A stretch of 64,000 bases of DNA from Epiperipatus broadwayi (GCA_028023455.1 JAQFVV010012404.1:13687421-13751420), one strand, 5' to 3'; numbered from the stretch's first letter, positions 13,441 to 27,120 are shown. Program-made: numbers and translations. Notes: generated by a model not told the origin, from the letters alone.

Positions 13441-14023
13441 TAACAGAGCAGAATTGTCAATCCCAAAGACTAACCAAAAAAATAATAACACAAAAATTAA
13501 CATAGACACCCAAGGTTCAAATGAAACACAAATGAAGTAATTATATCACAGGATCAGCATCTCAATAAAACAAAAGGTGTACCAAGTAAAAATCAACAAA
13601 CAGAAAATAAACACACACAGCTATATAATGAAAATATAAATCAAGATAATATAAGTATACAATTAATAAAATAAACCACAATAATAAACAAAACTGCATC
13701 AAACATAATGGATGCAATAGAACCCCCTCTTCCACCCATTCAAGAGAATACACCAGAGGGAAAAAGAAAGCCACGTAGACCACCTAAAAACCATGAATCC
13801 AAAAAGGCAAAAAAAAACAGACCAAAAGCACAATTCATCAGACATATACAACTTAGAAAATGATGAAATAGAAATGGATTTAAGCCAACAACAAATGGAC
13901 AACTGTTCAGTTTCATCACAAATTGTCTGTATAGAGTCTGAACCAATATTAAATGAAAGAAAGACTGATAATAAACCCTACCAAGTTTTAAATATGTATC
14001 AGCATCCATCTACTGCAATATAA
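13441..14023 (+). pseudogene. Broken C-terminal tail of LINE ORF1
   Basis: Between ORF1 and ORF2 the plus strand keeps a coding look in pieces. An ATG at 13708 opens a short frame with PPLPPIQE and a strongly basic run (GKRKPRRPP, then KKAKKNRPK) like a nuclear localisation or RNA-binding tail. Near 13800 the sense shifts to the frame 13793-14023, which gives QKKTDQKHNSSDIYNLEND and ends in an acidic/Gln-rich segment. I infer that ORF1 once extended to about 14020 and was cut by the stop at 13440 and by later frameshifts. It could instead be an independent small ORF, but the position and composition favour a tail. Confidence 0.5.
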
Positions 14024-14088
14024 ACAAAAATTTAGAATTAAAAAATATAAAAAAAAATCAATACTCTGTTATAAAATTATCCTGAAAC

Positions 14089-14835
14089 ATGAAGATAAAA
14101 ATTGGATCACTTAACATTAGAGGCTTAAATGCCATCAAAAAACTTTTTGAACTCAAAAAATGGTTACATACAACACAACCACACATACTAGGGCTATTGG
14201 AAACAAAAATATACAGTGGCTCTCAAATCGATCCTTCAAAATATTTAGTCAGCCAAGAGTTTTGTGCATGCTCAAGGCAATCATCATCACCATCAGGTGA
14301 CACAGGTATAATAATATCCCACAACTGCCCTTTTGATTCTTTTAAAATTATATATATTGACTCTAATCTTATCATAATAACACTCCATCATAAAAATATC
14401 ACACTTAACCTAGTATTTGTCTATATACTACCAGGCCCTGTCATCATCTCCAGAATAATAGCAACAATAAATTTAATGCTTACAGCAACACCAAATCCCA
14501 TAATACTCCTGGGAGATTTCAACATGACCTACCAAACTTTTGTCACCAAATGGATCCATCAAATAACAATCCCACTTATGAGTGCTGAAGGTTTTCTCCC
14601 ATCAAACTCAATATCTTTTAATAACAATAGATATAAGCCACTTATTGATTTGTGTTTCTACTCACCAATGTTACATCATTATTTTAATCTTGAACTCTGT
14701 CCATCTATAATCTCAGATCATGCTGCTCAGTTCATCACCCTCGACCTAACAAAAATACAGAATACAACAATAGCCCTTCAAAAGACTATGCGAATACTTC
14801 TTCCAGCACAAACAACTGAATTCCCTATATTCTGA
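14089..14835 (+). CDS. LINE ORF2, APE-type endonuclease domain
   Basis: 248 codons starting at the natural ORF2 ATG. The domain nicks target DNA to prime reverse transcription. Hallmarks are present: GSLNIRGLN with N9, LGLLETK with the catalytic Glu38, a Tyr-containing VFVYILPGP, LLGDFN at 141-145 and SDH at 209-211. This is the standard order of an APE-like endonuclease. The frame ends at a TGA at 14833-14835, but the same frame is open again beyond it and joins the linker region, so the TGA is a nonsense mutation inside a much longer ORF2. The endonuclease residues themselves look intact. Confidence 0.88.
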   Translation: MKIKIGSLNIRGLNAIKKLFELKKWLHTTQPHILGLLETKIYSGSQIDPSKYLVSQEFCACSRQSSSPSGDTGIIISHNCPFDSFKIIYIDSNLIIITLHHKNITLNLVFVYILPGPVIISRIIATINLMLTATPNPIILLGDFNMTYQTFVTKWIHQITIPLMSAEGFLPSNSISFNNNRYKPLIDLCFYSPMLHHYFNLELCPSIISDHAAQFITLDLTKIQNTTIALQKTMRILLPAQTTEFPIF

Positions 14836-16337
14836 ATTCCTATATTCAGAAACATATATAATGCTCCAAAAACTTCAAAACATGTCACTCAATCCAGTAC
14901 AAAAGTATATAGCATTCACCAATATACTTGCTTTCAACATCAATATATTACTTGCAATTCAACACCCCCCACCAGATTCTTAGCTTTGGCAGATGAACTA
15001 CATAAAAGAATAACCATTTCCAGACCAACTACAGATAATCAAACACAAATTAAAAAACTTACAGAAATGTACAACAATACATGCAACACACTAAAGCAAT
15101 ATGTAGCAATAAAAAAGAAAAAATATACCTTACACAACAACACACTTGGACCAAAGCATATATATGTTGGGCACTAGGATACCCATCCACAGTCAGAGTG
15201 CCTATGGCACTTGAAATAGATGGCTCTATAACAGCTGGATATAACATGATAAACCCAATATATCAACACTTAAAAAAAAACTGCAAAAACAAAGAGTGTA
15301 CATACCAAATGAAGACATATTTGGAGACCCTGAAACAGACACACCAATAAAAACAACTGACATTGTATTTCAACTTGAAACAATAACAAACACATGTCAC
15401 CCAGGACCACAAGGAATTCCCAAATTTGTGTTCAAACATCTTAGTCACTTCATAGCCAAATACCTGTGTGATCTAGCCAATTACATATCCTAAAAAATTT
15501 GCAACATACAAAGTCTATATCCAATTGCAATGGTTCCATTTAACAAAAAACCAACAGCAATATCATCTTTATCTAATCTATGGCCAATTTCAATGGGACC
15601 TTTAGGAATAAAAATTCTTGAAAGAGTAATAAAGGAGAAAATAGAACAACACATACTCCCTGTGTTATCATCAGCACAATATGCCAAAAAAGGATCATCC
15701 ATTGGCCAGGGTGCCTTAATGTACAAAACAATAATCGGAGTAGTAAAAAAAGAAAGAAATATGCACCAATTATAGTTCAACTAGACATTGAAGCAGCATT
15801 TGACTCAGTGCCTATAGCCAAATTATTAGATGTGCTGAAAAAAAAACAATACCTCCATCCCTACTATATATAATAGCCAATCTGCTACTCAGCCATGAAA
15901 TTCACATCACATTGAATGGAAAAAATTCACCAACCTTCAGACTGAGTCAATCCATCCCACAAGGATCTCCCCTCAGTGCCTTGCTCTTTACAATATATAT
16001 AAATCCTCTATTAATAGAGATACAGAAAAAAATAAAAGGCATTCAAATCCCAAACACTGCTTTAAATATATCATGCATAGCCTATATGGATGATGTAACC
16101 ATTTTCCTCCCCTCTAAAAAGAACCTCCCCATATTACAAGAGATAATCAAGAATTATACCTCAAATTTTAATTTAAAAATTAACACAAATAAAACTGCTG
16201 CATGGTCAATATACACAGGCAAGTACTGTACAGAGATGTTTAATGGTAAACCATCTGCTTTCCTTGATTTCCCATTCTACCTTGGAACCAACGGAATGAG
16301 ACAAAAAATTCAAAATAAATTAAAAAAAGAATGCTGA
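14836..16337 (+). pseudogene. LINE ORF2, reverse transcriptase domain, frameshifted
   Basis: Coding sense moves between frames at about 15130, 15300, 15780 and 15860-15912, with a stop at 15491-15493. In order one sees a linker, then GPQGIPKFVFKHL, LWPISMGPLGIKILERVI (usual form LRPIS...K), LSSAQYAKKGSSIGQG, LDIEAAFDSV with the first catalytic Asp, SIPQGSPLSALLFTIYINPL, and AYMDDVTIF with the Asp pair at residues 60-61 of the last fragment. NLKINTNKTAAW follows. These are the fingers and palm motifs of a LINE reverse transcriptase. The active-site motif is YMDD rather than the commoner YADD or FADD of LINEs. The catalytic residues survive, but the breaks make it non-functional. Confidence 0.85.
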
Positions 16338-17362
16338 AATAATCACAGCCTCACTTGAAAAGTCATACCTGTCAATATATGCAAAGGTAGCACTATTTAA
16401 TCAACTTATAATCACAAAAATTACCTACTACACACCTATAATCAAATTTGCAAAAACATTTATATCTAAAATCTCATCAATCTGTAACAAACTAATATGG
16501 AAGAGAAAGACAGTGGCAATCTCTATAAAAAATGTGAGCAGACCACCACATAACAATGGACTTGGACTCCATACAATCAATGTTTTTTTACACACAGAAA
16601 TCAGTAAATCTAATAACAGCAACCATAAAAAGATTTCCAGACCTGGAATGTGTAATCAGTATAATACCCACAGACAGACCACCCCCTTCGTATGGATATC
16701 TATCCACACTGATTGAAGAACTCAAGCCAATATACAACAAAATATCATTCAATAATGACAACAAGTATACATACTGAGACATTTATAATATACTATACCC
16801 AAACTAGACACCTAATCTACATCCATCAGTTCTTGGGATAGACAACAGGAAACTATTGCAACAATTCAGAAAATGGTCATTAGAACCAAAATTATTTGAT
16901 TTTCTACTTAAGCTTAATTTAAATGCTCTACCCACAACACATTTCCTTAGATTTCATAGATTCTATACAAATATAGACCCCATGTGTGGGCTATGTCTTA
17001 GAGAAGAAGAGACACAAGATCATTTTCTTCATTTCTGCAGTGCCCTAGAAACAATATGTCGCACAATGTTTACCACATACAGAAAGGCCATCATTTCAAA
17101 TGATGAAATAATAAATAAATTTAAAAAAGGCAACATCCCTGCTATTCATGCAGCAACATATAGCCTTTATGCCTACTGGTGTACCCGATGCACTTTTGCA
17201 CTTGCTAATAACCCTCTATGCCACCCAGCAACATTTTCAATAAAACTAGAACTGTTCAGAAAGAGACAGCATCCTAGCTCAACCAGATGTGTTTGCAGCC
17301 ACATGGTCACACTTGAAACAAAGATCCAGTCTATAAAATATAAAGTCCAATATGATAGATGA
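16338..17362 (+). pseudogene. LINE ORF2, thumb/connection and C-terminal zinc finger
   Basis: After the frameshift near 16337 coding sense continues in pieces (for example 16513-16716 and 16556-16777) to the final open frame 16856-17362 (168 aa). This begins FRKWSLEPKLFDFLLKLNLNAL and has a CX2CX8HX4C-like finger, with C44 and C47 in CGLC, H56 and C61. It ends with YSLYAYWCTRC and a basic tail. The same arrangement (aromatic, KxNLNAL, CGLC...H, RCK) occurs in three isolated fragments on the minus strand at 1.7, 35 and 36.7 kb, so those derive from the same or a sister family. The natural stop is at 17360-17362. Confidence 0.8.
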
Positions 17363-17560
17363 TGACATTTTCAACATCAGCATTTTTTTCAACTTCAAAG
17401 AGATGCAAGCATAAACTGAACTAAATAGAGGACCAAATTTAAAAACAAGAAAGAAAGTATGCAGAAATGATAAAGACTTATATACTGAAAGTTGTAATTT
17501 GTTTTGCATTTGTAACAAATCAATATAATACTAGATGTGACTCTGTAACTTTTTAGATTC

Positions 17561-17566
17561 AATAAA
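17561..17566 (+). promoter_or_regulatory. LINE polyadenylation-type signal
   Basis: AATAAA lies 20-30 bp before the (AAT)n tail of the family 1 LINE, where such a signal is expected. A tail of AAT units need not be poly(A) derived, so its use is uncertain. Confidence 0.5.
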
Positions 17567-17587
17567 GTTTTGCTTTGAAACACAACA

Positions 17588-17646
17588 ACAATAATAATAA
17601 TAATAATAATAATAATGATGATGATGATGATAATGATGATGATGAT

Positions 17647-17736
<90 letters not shown>
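17588..17736 (+). repeat. (AAT)n tail of the LINE with an internal (ATG)n variant
   Basis: An AAT array with a central ATG/GAT-rich variant (about 17616-17652). It follows directly on the LINE 3' untranslated region. A microsatellite-like tail is known for several LINE clades. Confidence 0.9.
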
Positions 17737-20700
17737 TGAGAAAACATCAATATTGCAAAAATATTAATATTAAAAAAAGAATGGTTTATGGTTTATTGCT
17801 CTATAGTTTTAAAAAAGTCCAAGCACTTGAAATGATAGAACTGGGCTGTGATATATGGACTAAATTCCATAATCTGCCATTCTACCACTGCACCAATCCA
17901 GATGGAGCATTATTAAAATTAATGGAATATATATTATATCCTTTTGATTAGGTCCAAATAGATAAACTGAGTCAATTTTTAAAAAAAAATTAAATTAAAA
18001 ATACATTTTAATTAGTATAATTGCTGTATAATGTTGGTAATATTTTAAAAACTTTGTGAAAGTAATGTGAGAGTAGTAAATACATAAAAAACTATATTGA
18101 TATGTTAAAGTAATAAAGTAAAGCTAAATATTCTAATTTTTGTATGGTTGGAAAAACTATCCATAGTCAAATAATATATTAAAAGTCTTCTTAAACAAGT
18201 ACTAAAAGTTAATTTTAAAATAATGATTTAAAATTAAATAAACTAGTGTATTTTAAAATAAAAATATATATTTAATATTTGTGTTACAAATTATGTATTT
18301 AAAATATAATATTTTGTGATGGACAAATGTGTTTAATTTAATAATATCAAAATTATTATTCCAAATTATATTATTATATTACTATTCTTTAATATAATAT
18401 TTTTTGAAATTAAATATTTATTTCTGTTGTCAGACAGCAATTAACAAATTGTTAATATTGTCTGGGTTTGAAAGTCATGTGACACAAATACTCTTACTTT
18501 TGTGCTTACAAGTTTTCTAAAGATAGTTTCAAAATTGCTTTAGAATTGTTAAAAAATTGAAACATTTGTTTATGATAAAATAAAAGTAAATGTTAGAGAT
18601 ATTTAATTTAGTAGTTTTAATAAGTGTAGTTAATAAAGTAAGATTTTTTTTTAAAATAGATACATTGAAAATAAATATTGGATAAATTAATAAAGTATTA
18701 TTTTTAAAATGTTATTTTAAAGTGTTCAGTTTGTTTAAATAAAAGTATAAAATTAATTTGGAATTAAATAATATAATAGTTAATGTAATAATATGAGTCA
18801 TTATTTTATTTCTAAATTTTTAATAACCTAAACTTGACTAATATGGAAATTAGATCATCAGTTCAAGTTAGTATAAAAGTAGATGTTTTCATTTTTCTGG
18901 GGTGATAAATATGTGTTTTTTATAAATTAATAACTAAAAACTTTCTTAATAACTTTTTTTTTATTATCAATATTATTATTGAAGTATTTTCAAGTTTATT
19001 ACTTAAAATTATTGTTTTAAACGAAAGGATTATAAATTTATTAAGCTAAAAGTATGCATTGTTAAAGTAACAAAATTCCCTATCAATTATTTTTATTAAA
19101 GCTTGAGCCGACTTCACAGTAGCTATGGATGTAATACGAGAAATAAGTATGTATTCAAGAAAATTAAGGATGGAAGTACAGATACCAAATGAAAGTACAA
19201 TTTTAAAAATATTTTTGGAAAAAGATATATCATTATTTATTTTAATATTTTGGACATTGCCAAGGAAATTAAACAGAAATATTCTCTGAAAATTTAGTAT
19301 TTTAAATGCATTATATCTTAAGGATAGATAATCATATTTGAAAAGCAAAAGAAATACAGTAAAATCTTTAATTTTTAATATATTTTTAAAAACAGTTGCA
19401 AAAAATATTTTAAAAGAAATATTGTTTTTAATAGTTTATTATTAACTTTTCTTGAAAATGATTATAAAGAATATATTTTTTATATGAAAAGTCATCATTA
19501 AGGGGGAAAATGACCATAAATCATTTGAATATTTTAAAAACTGATTTTAGAATTATTTGTCATAAAGGAAGTAAATGGGTAATTAAAATAATATTATTCT
19601 GACTGAAATAACTTTATAAATGTCTCTATTGAGTTACCATAAAAATGCTAATTTTAATAGAATATAAAATGCCTATTTTCTGTATCAATACATGTGAATT
19701 AATATCACAGATACTGATGCATTGAAAACCCATGTAGGATCCTAGTGAGTGGGAAACTCCAGAGATTAATTTTAAAACTTTCCCCAAGTGATATTAAATT
19801 TAATAATTATTTTTCCTGGAAAGCTGCAGACCATAAACAGTATTTTATAGACTTTCATTATGGGATTCAAATAATTTTGGATACAAAGTCAACTTCATTT
19901 TCATTTTTTTCATTTTTCATTTTTTTTATTCGTGAGCAACTGTGCCAAGGGAAGGAAGAGAAAAAAGTTTTTTTTTATTCTCAAGCATTGGACAGTGGTT
20001 GTCTTAGCAACAAACATTGGGGAGTGAACTTCTAATAAAGAAATATTAGGAGAAAGGAAACAAACTTTTTATTTGAACTTTATAGCGGGTTGGAATTTTC
20101 GTAAATATAGTTTTTATTTATCATTTTGCTTACTAATAATAGTATTAACTTTTAGTAGTATTAGGTAAGAAAATTACATTTAAATGTCTATTAATCTAAC
20201 ATAATTAATATTGTAAGGAATATTTTAATTCTTTATAAAGTTTTTTTTATAAACATTTTTTTCTAAGTATGGTAGTAATGCTGAATCAGTGTTGTTATTA
20301 TTATTTAATATGTTTTATATGAAATATTGGACCAGAAAATGTCTAATAGTGACCAACCAGCAAATTGTCACTAGGTAAATTTGTAAAATATATTAATTTG
20401 TATATGATGTGTTTTATTATTTCTAGAATTGCTTGATATTTTATATTACCTTATCATATGAATGTATGAATATGTGTGCATACAATAATTACACTTTAAA
20501 CTTTATTGCTATTCTAAAGATGTGAGCTAGGATTTTTTTAAAAAAAAAGATATGCATACTTTTCTTTTGTATTGTTAATGTAATATAATTTACTAATACA
20601 TATAATTTTATATGATTCTTTAGTGGAGGAACCTTATTTTTTAAATGTTTTAAAATATTGATTTTAATATATGAAAACAAAATCATTTGTATTTTTATTG

Positions 20701-22970
20701 CTGAAGTTTGAAAGTTAAGAAATCTTTTCTTGTTATAGTAGTTTTAGATTGTTGAAGTCATACGTGAATCTTGTTTATTGTTCAGAGTAATTTTAGATAA
20801 TTTTGTGATGTAGGTTGATAAATCTATTATGAAGTTTTAAAGTAATAGTGACCTTGGGATTATGAAAAGAAACCAATGAGAAGCTTATGTGTAGGACTTA
20901 CAGGAAATAGAAAGTAACTTATATTATTATCTTAGTAGTTTATGCAAGTACAAATAATATAGTTTTGTGACTTGTGTATATTTTCTATGGCAGTGTCTTT
21001 CTTGGTATTAAGTATTTTAATGTTTGAAGGAGCTGAATAAATAGCCTGGACATTATTTTTATAGTGGAGATCATTAGACAGAGAAGTCATGCCTCTTCGT
21101 ATGCACTGTTGCTATGTAGATTATCCCATATATTTATATTATTGAGTCTATACTCTAGTTAGTTCTTCATGTCTACACATCATATTGCTATCTTAATTTC
21201 AAAAGTTGTTGCATCGTACAGAATTGTATTTATAAAAGAAAATAATGAATAATTTTTGAATTGTAGAATCATTATTTTGAAAGAAGATGAGATAGGTTTT
21301 TTTTGCTTTGGTTTATGTTGAAGTCAAATACAAATGAGATTGAAAGTAAATGCAAACTATAATAATAAAGAATCATAAATATTTTTCATATTTTGTTAAA
21401 CTATTTAAAAATATATATATGAGATAATAAATTATTCATGAGATTTTGAATAATTTTGGATATTTTTATTATATATGGTAATGCATATTTTTAAAAAATA
21501 GAACATACAGAAGAAACAACATAGAATAGAATGAGTACTTATATTTTGTGAATATTATTTTATGTTTTAGAACACACATAAAACACACACATAGGGAATT
21601 TATTAGAGTAGTGCCAAGTAAGGTATATAAAAGTATGTCAATCATATTATTTTATTCAAGTCAATTTATTTATTTAATGAACCAAGATAAATATTTTAAA
21701 TAACATCATCACTATCATAGTAGAAGTTTGATTAATTTATTATAAAATCTATGAACATATCTTAAAAATGAATGTTACTTCAGTAGTTTATATTTTCATA
21801 TTTTCATATATACTTGTGAAAACTATATGTTTAAAATATGTCAATTAATGGATATTATATTCAAGTATAAGTCTGTTTGTAATTAGTAGTATTATTGTTA
21901 TTATTTTTAATAAATGTGCAAAAGTTTATAAGTCAGAGTAAAGGCTTATTTACTTGTTGATTTTATTTTTTGAGGAAGTATGTAATTTATTTAAAATATA
22001 ACTGTAAATATTGTATATAGTTTTTTTGTTAAAAGTATATAATAATAATTTTTGTTAAACTTGTTTTATAAAACTTTGTGTTGTGTTGAATATTCTCCAT
22101 TACAAATACATGATTGCCAGATATCAAAGAAACATAATATTTGTACAGTACGAATATAATTATTTATTTAAGAAATTACAATGCTTCAGAATATAATATA
22201 CTTGAGAAATTTCATTTTACATTATTATTATTATTATTATGGTCATAATTAATTATATAATTTATTGCATAGAATTATAATGTTGTTTGTTGCCACATAT
22301 TCTCAGATTATCAGATTATATCACATATTCTATTTAAGATGCCACATGAGAATGAAAAGATAGTTACCATAACATTGAACAGTAGATAAGATTGATAATT
22401 ATTTATTGAAGATTATTATTATTATTTATTATTGTTGTTATTATTATTAGTTAGGTGTAGTTGAGCATGATACAAAATCCCTTATCATACTTGGCTACAG
22501 AAAATTATAAATTGATTAGAGTTATTTTAAAGAACCTGAAATAATTATAGTTATTTTGTTTATTTCAATAAAGAGATTAGGATTTAGTTAGTAGCATTAT
22601 ATTAAATTGATTATTATTTTAAAGTCGTAAGAATGCTATGAATTTATTATTATTTAAAATAATAAGGGGAGATAGTATTCTTATGCCACTGAGATGGTAT
22701 CCTGTGAGATATTGGTTCAATGTAATTCTTTACTGCTTGTATTTCATTTTATTGTCTCATGATTTATTAATATTTTATTTATGTAATTTTTCATAAACTG
22801 AACCATTTATTATTTATTAATTAGTTAGAGCTAGTTGAATAGTATATATTATCATAGGATATTTTTATTATTGGTTATAGTAAGATTATAAATATTTTAG
22901 TCGAGCATAATCATTTATCTGAGCTAGTCTAATTTTCCTATTATATTTCCAGTTAGTGAGGGTACAATAT
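17737..22970. other. Long AT-rich stretch, nothing recognised
   Basis: Five kilobases of very AT-rich DNA with short ATT runs (for example 22221-22240 and 22412-22449). A 96-codon frame at 19745-20035 has no recognisable domain. No transposon ends, tRNA-like motif or inverted repeat were found by eye. A diverged element could be hidden here. Confidence 0.45.
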
Positions 22971-22974
22971 ATAT

Positions 22975-25055
22975 TGTACTGCTACTGAATAGCATCACAT
23001 AATTTGTAATATTTATACGAAAAACATATTTTCAAAAAGGAGATTTTAAAGAAATTCAAACACTGCTAGGAGCATTTTATTAATAAATGATTGGAGTAAA
23101 GCTTATTAAAAGAAATAAGTAAAATTTTTAAGAAATAGAAATATGATGTAGAAAAGGTTTAAGAAAGAAATGTAATTTAAAAAGAATTTAAATTTTTTCT
23201 CTCTCTCTTTTGAAATGCAGATCACCAAAAGACAAAGCACTGTGTCATTTTATTTTAATAAAAAAAAAGATAAAAATCTAATAGTTAAAGAGCGAGTAGG
23301 GAAAGGGGGGGAAATTTAATTAAATAAAACTTAAAGACTATAGTTCTCTCTTTTTCATTTGCATAAAAACAAATAAAAATAAAAAGTGTATATGTAAAGA
23401 AATGAAAGTTGAATTAAAATAGGTAAAAAGAAAGCATATAATGTGAGCTTAAATCTGATCAAAGGTTGCTTGGCTGATAAACAAAAAAAATGGGAACAGT
23501 AACTATAAATGAAGACAATAGAAAATAATTTCAGATGATATCTTATCCAAAGGCCAGATTAATCTATGCAAGTATGCAGATTCAAGACAATGGGAAATAA
23601 TTTCAGACAATATCTTATTCAAAGGCCAGATTAATCTACACAAGTATGCAGATTAAAAAAACCAATGGGAATATAAGTAGTAAAATTTGCAAATTAATTA
23701 ACCTAGATGGAAGCAATAACCAGGGAAACAATAAAGATTCACATAAAAAGACTGATTCACAGAAAAAGACTGAACTATATCATTATTAATTGACTCTCTT
23801 GATTCACAGCAATCATTAAAATCAAAATTCATATTACTACTGTGAAAGAGTTCCAGCAAAGAAAAGATGGGAAAAGTGACCAACATCCCCTGAATGTGTA
23901 AGATGTGTTCATATTCACTGAAGAACCATCTAACTCCATGCAGTGCTAAGCAGTTACTAAAGTATGAACCTGTCTCTAATTCTGGTCCTCCATAACACCA
24001 GAGAGCCTCCATCTGAGAATCATGCCCACATAATAATCTGAACTGTCAAGAAAGATCTATCTCAATGACTGTCAAAGCGAGCCAGGAGCAAAACCATTAG
24101 TGAAATCCAAAATCCAACTGGTTGGTAATCCATACAGCAGGAGAGAGCAAGAAGTATATTTTTTAGAGTGCCAAGTATCAAAATCCTAGGTTAATCTAAA
24201 TTTCATATTCCCATTCATAAACTGAAGGTTTGAATAAAAAGACTTGGTTAGACTTTGAAAGACAGAGCAATCTTTAAGTTCCATAATTATCTTTGAGTGT
24301 TTCCTATGATTATCTTTAAGTGTTTTTTATAATCATCAATAAGTGTTCTTTATAATTACCATATATAATGAATTCTAGTATGTGCATGTATTTTAGTCTT
24401 CTCATAATATGTACTAAAAGCTTTCCTTAAGTGATGAACTATATTTAAAGATGTGTGTATTCATATTTGTAATGTGTAATTAAATCAATCTTTATTATCA
24501 TGTATTTATTAAGAGTGTGCTTGAAACAAAAATATGATTTTCTTCACTGTTATGTTTTAGCCTAAGGTTTGATCAAAATGACTTAGAATAAATTAAAATA
24601 ATTAATGTTGGTCAGTTTTTTAAATAATTTCACCACTAATAGACAATATTTAGTAAGTGTAGACACTAATTGGTCTAATATATTTTATTTCCTGTAATCA
24701 AGTGAAGATCTAGCTAGGAATTAACCAAGCACTAAATTTTTTACCTATTGTCTAAGCATGCTAATTATAATTTACGATTAGCTGGCACCTGAGGTTTTAT
24801 CTCAAAATAAATAAAAATGCTTTGGATGGCAGGGATTTGAATTTGGAAACTGAAAAATTCTATAGTCTGAAAATGTGGCACAGGTTATACTCAGTCTCAT
24901 TCTAGGTGCTGTTGGTCTCATCAATCTTCTGTATTTGATGTCTCTGCTTGAAAGGTAAGTGCACTGTGATAATAAAAGTGTAGCTAGAGTAGATCAAGAT
25001 TTAATACTTTTTTTAAAATTTATATAATCAGATTGATCATCTACCACATGGTTCA
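22975..25055 (-). repeat. LTR-like repeat, left copy (2.08 kb)
   Basis: Aligns by eye with 27488-29438 along its whole length. Shared phrases include aataaatgattggagtaaa near the left end, aaggccagattaatctatgc in the middle and aatgctttggatggcagg near the right end. It differs by many substitutions and by one internal 72-bp duplication. Confidence 0.8.
23513..23656. repeat. 72-bp tandem duplication inside the left LTR only
   Basis: The unit agacaat.g.aaataatttcaga..atatctta..caaaggccagattaatct occurs at 23513-23584 and 23585-23656. The right LTR has a single copy near 27980-28050. The duplication therefore arose after the two repeats separated, unless the other copy lost it. Confidence 0.8.
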
Positions 25056-25498
25056 ATTAGCTTTCCAACATGGGTGCAGAACTGTCATAAGTTAATAACA
25101 ATTGTAAACATAATTAAAGTAGAATTACATGTTTAAAAATAAAGTCTTGAAGAAATGCTAAATTATTCCATTATAAATATGAAAGTAATGTTCTGTGTAG
25201 AAAAGAAAAGAGACCAAAGAAAACAAACTATAATAAATCTAAATGAAAAGAGAGAGTCTAAAGAAATATATATTTTAGGCAGATTGGGATATTGAGGACA
25301 AGGTAGAGACAGAAAGGACTAGAGGGCTTGGAGGTGGCTGAAGGCTTCGATTAAGGAAAAGTATTTGAGATCGAAATAAACAGAAATAAATAAAAAATAA
25401 TAATTTTTTTGAAAACTATAAAGTATGAAAGCTTTGATAAATGAAATAAGACAGTGAAGGTTGGAAACTATGATGGCATGATAAGAGAGTAGGGAAAG

Positions 25499-26045
25499 AC
25501 AAGACAACATAACAAGAAATTTGGATAAGCTAATAATGAGAGTAGACAAATTAGAAGAAATGAGAGGGAAAAGGAAAGGAATAGATATAAGTAAGTGAGC
25601 AGAAAAAGATAGTGTAGATATTGCAAATAAAAATGAATTAGAAAACAAATATAATTGTGAACAAAAACAAGAAAATGGGGTTGCTTCAAGAATTAAGCTG
25701 GAAGCAGAAATTATTTTTAACATAAAGGATAAGCCTGGATATGAAAAATTTGTAGTAGGAAGAGAACATAGCAAGAAGGGAATAGAAAGAATAGAGAAAG
25801 CAGAATTAAAAGATAAGGAAGAGAAAAATATAAAAATGAATATGTACTTAAAGAAGGATGCTGCTAACATCAAAAAAGGTATAAACATAAGAATAAGTGA
25901 TGGAAGGAAAGCAGTTGAGAGAATGGTAGGGTTTATGAAAGTGCTCAACAACACAAGGCTTGAGTATGGAACTAAAGAAGACAGATTTAAACTCTTTGAA
26001 AGAAAAGGATTTATATATTATAAATTGCAATGGGAATCAAAATAA
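25499..26045 (+). pseudogene. Coiled-coil, Lys/Glu-rich ORF, possibly a LINE ORF1 remnant
   Basis: A plus-strand frame shows RNLDKLIMRVDKLEEM, a leucine-spaced segment like a coiled coil, then a TGA at 25596-25598. It then stays open for 148 codons, with EIIFNIKDKPGYEKFVV, a charged stretch, and the ending FKLFERKGFIYYKLQW. Coiled coil followed by a mixed alpha/beta-like basic region resembles ORF1 of some LINEs, and its purine-rich strand has the same look as LINE family 2 at 40-44 kb. I do not recognise a specific family. It sits inside the 2.4-kb interior of the LTR-like element but on the strand opposite to that element's proposed direction. Confidence 0.35.
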
Positions 26046-27042
26046 TTGGGATAGAAATGATGGGCATAGATTGTCTTATGGCAGAAGAGCAATGTTAAAT
26101 GTAATATTTATGAACTGGAAACTAATTTCCTAAAACACCAACCCAGGTATAGAAATGGCTTGAGATTCTTTGCTCTGAGTAAGAATAGCAGAAGTAAAAA
26201 GGAACTACCTGACAAAGGCAAGGCTAGTTAATTTTTAAAAAAATGGAACAGACTTTAAGATAACAAAAATAAATCAACACTTTGATGATGAAAAATGAGA
26301 CATTAGTAAATAATAATAATAAAATTTCTGAAATAGATAAAGTTGGATAAATGAAATGAAATGTCTTTTGTGTAGAAAGTAATGAGATAAAATGAAATTA
26401 GATAAAGATGATTTTGTTAGACTATGTACAATAGTAAATAAACGAATAATTTAAATGGAGTAATGGTTTTGGAGCTAATATATAGAAATAAACGTATAAA
26501 TAAAAATAAAGTGTTTTGAGAAATAATAATGGAAGCAAAGTAAAGTAAAATAATTTTTTTTAGAACTAGTTTATATCAATAAAAGCAGTTAAATAAATGA
26601 TGTAAAATAATGTTTTGAGAGCTGAAATAGAATAAAAGTTTGATAAATGAAATCCAGTATAAACAGTAAATAGAATTCTGAATGAATAAATAAATAAATG
26701 ATAAAATAATGTTAGCATAAGCATGGAGTGTCATAGAAATTGGAGCTGAAAAGAAGGGAGTGTGGATTGAGAAAGTACATGTTAAGGAAAGTATAATAAG
26801 TGTAGGCAGTAGCGCCATGTGAAACTAGTACCCGTAATGGACTAAACATGGAAACAGTTCTCAGGGTGAGGATCCAGAAGAGAAATTCCTGGGCCCATTC
26901 AAATTTTACTGAGGAAAATAATCCCAATTTTATATATGTGCACTGGAAAATACCAGAACTTTCTAGGATGCGGACCCATTGGATCAAATTGTGGGCTCAT
27001 CCAAACTTACTTCTGGTAGAAAACCCAGCATAGAAAGGTTAT

Positions 27043-27049
27043 ATATATA

Positions 27050-27120
<71 letters not shown>

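Noticed and set aside
25319-25954. Hydrophobic 211-codon minus-strand frame resembling a membrane protein
   Set aside because: It is the complement of a purine-rich Lys/Glu coding-like plus strand; the Leu/Phe/Ser richness follows from that composition.
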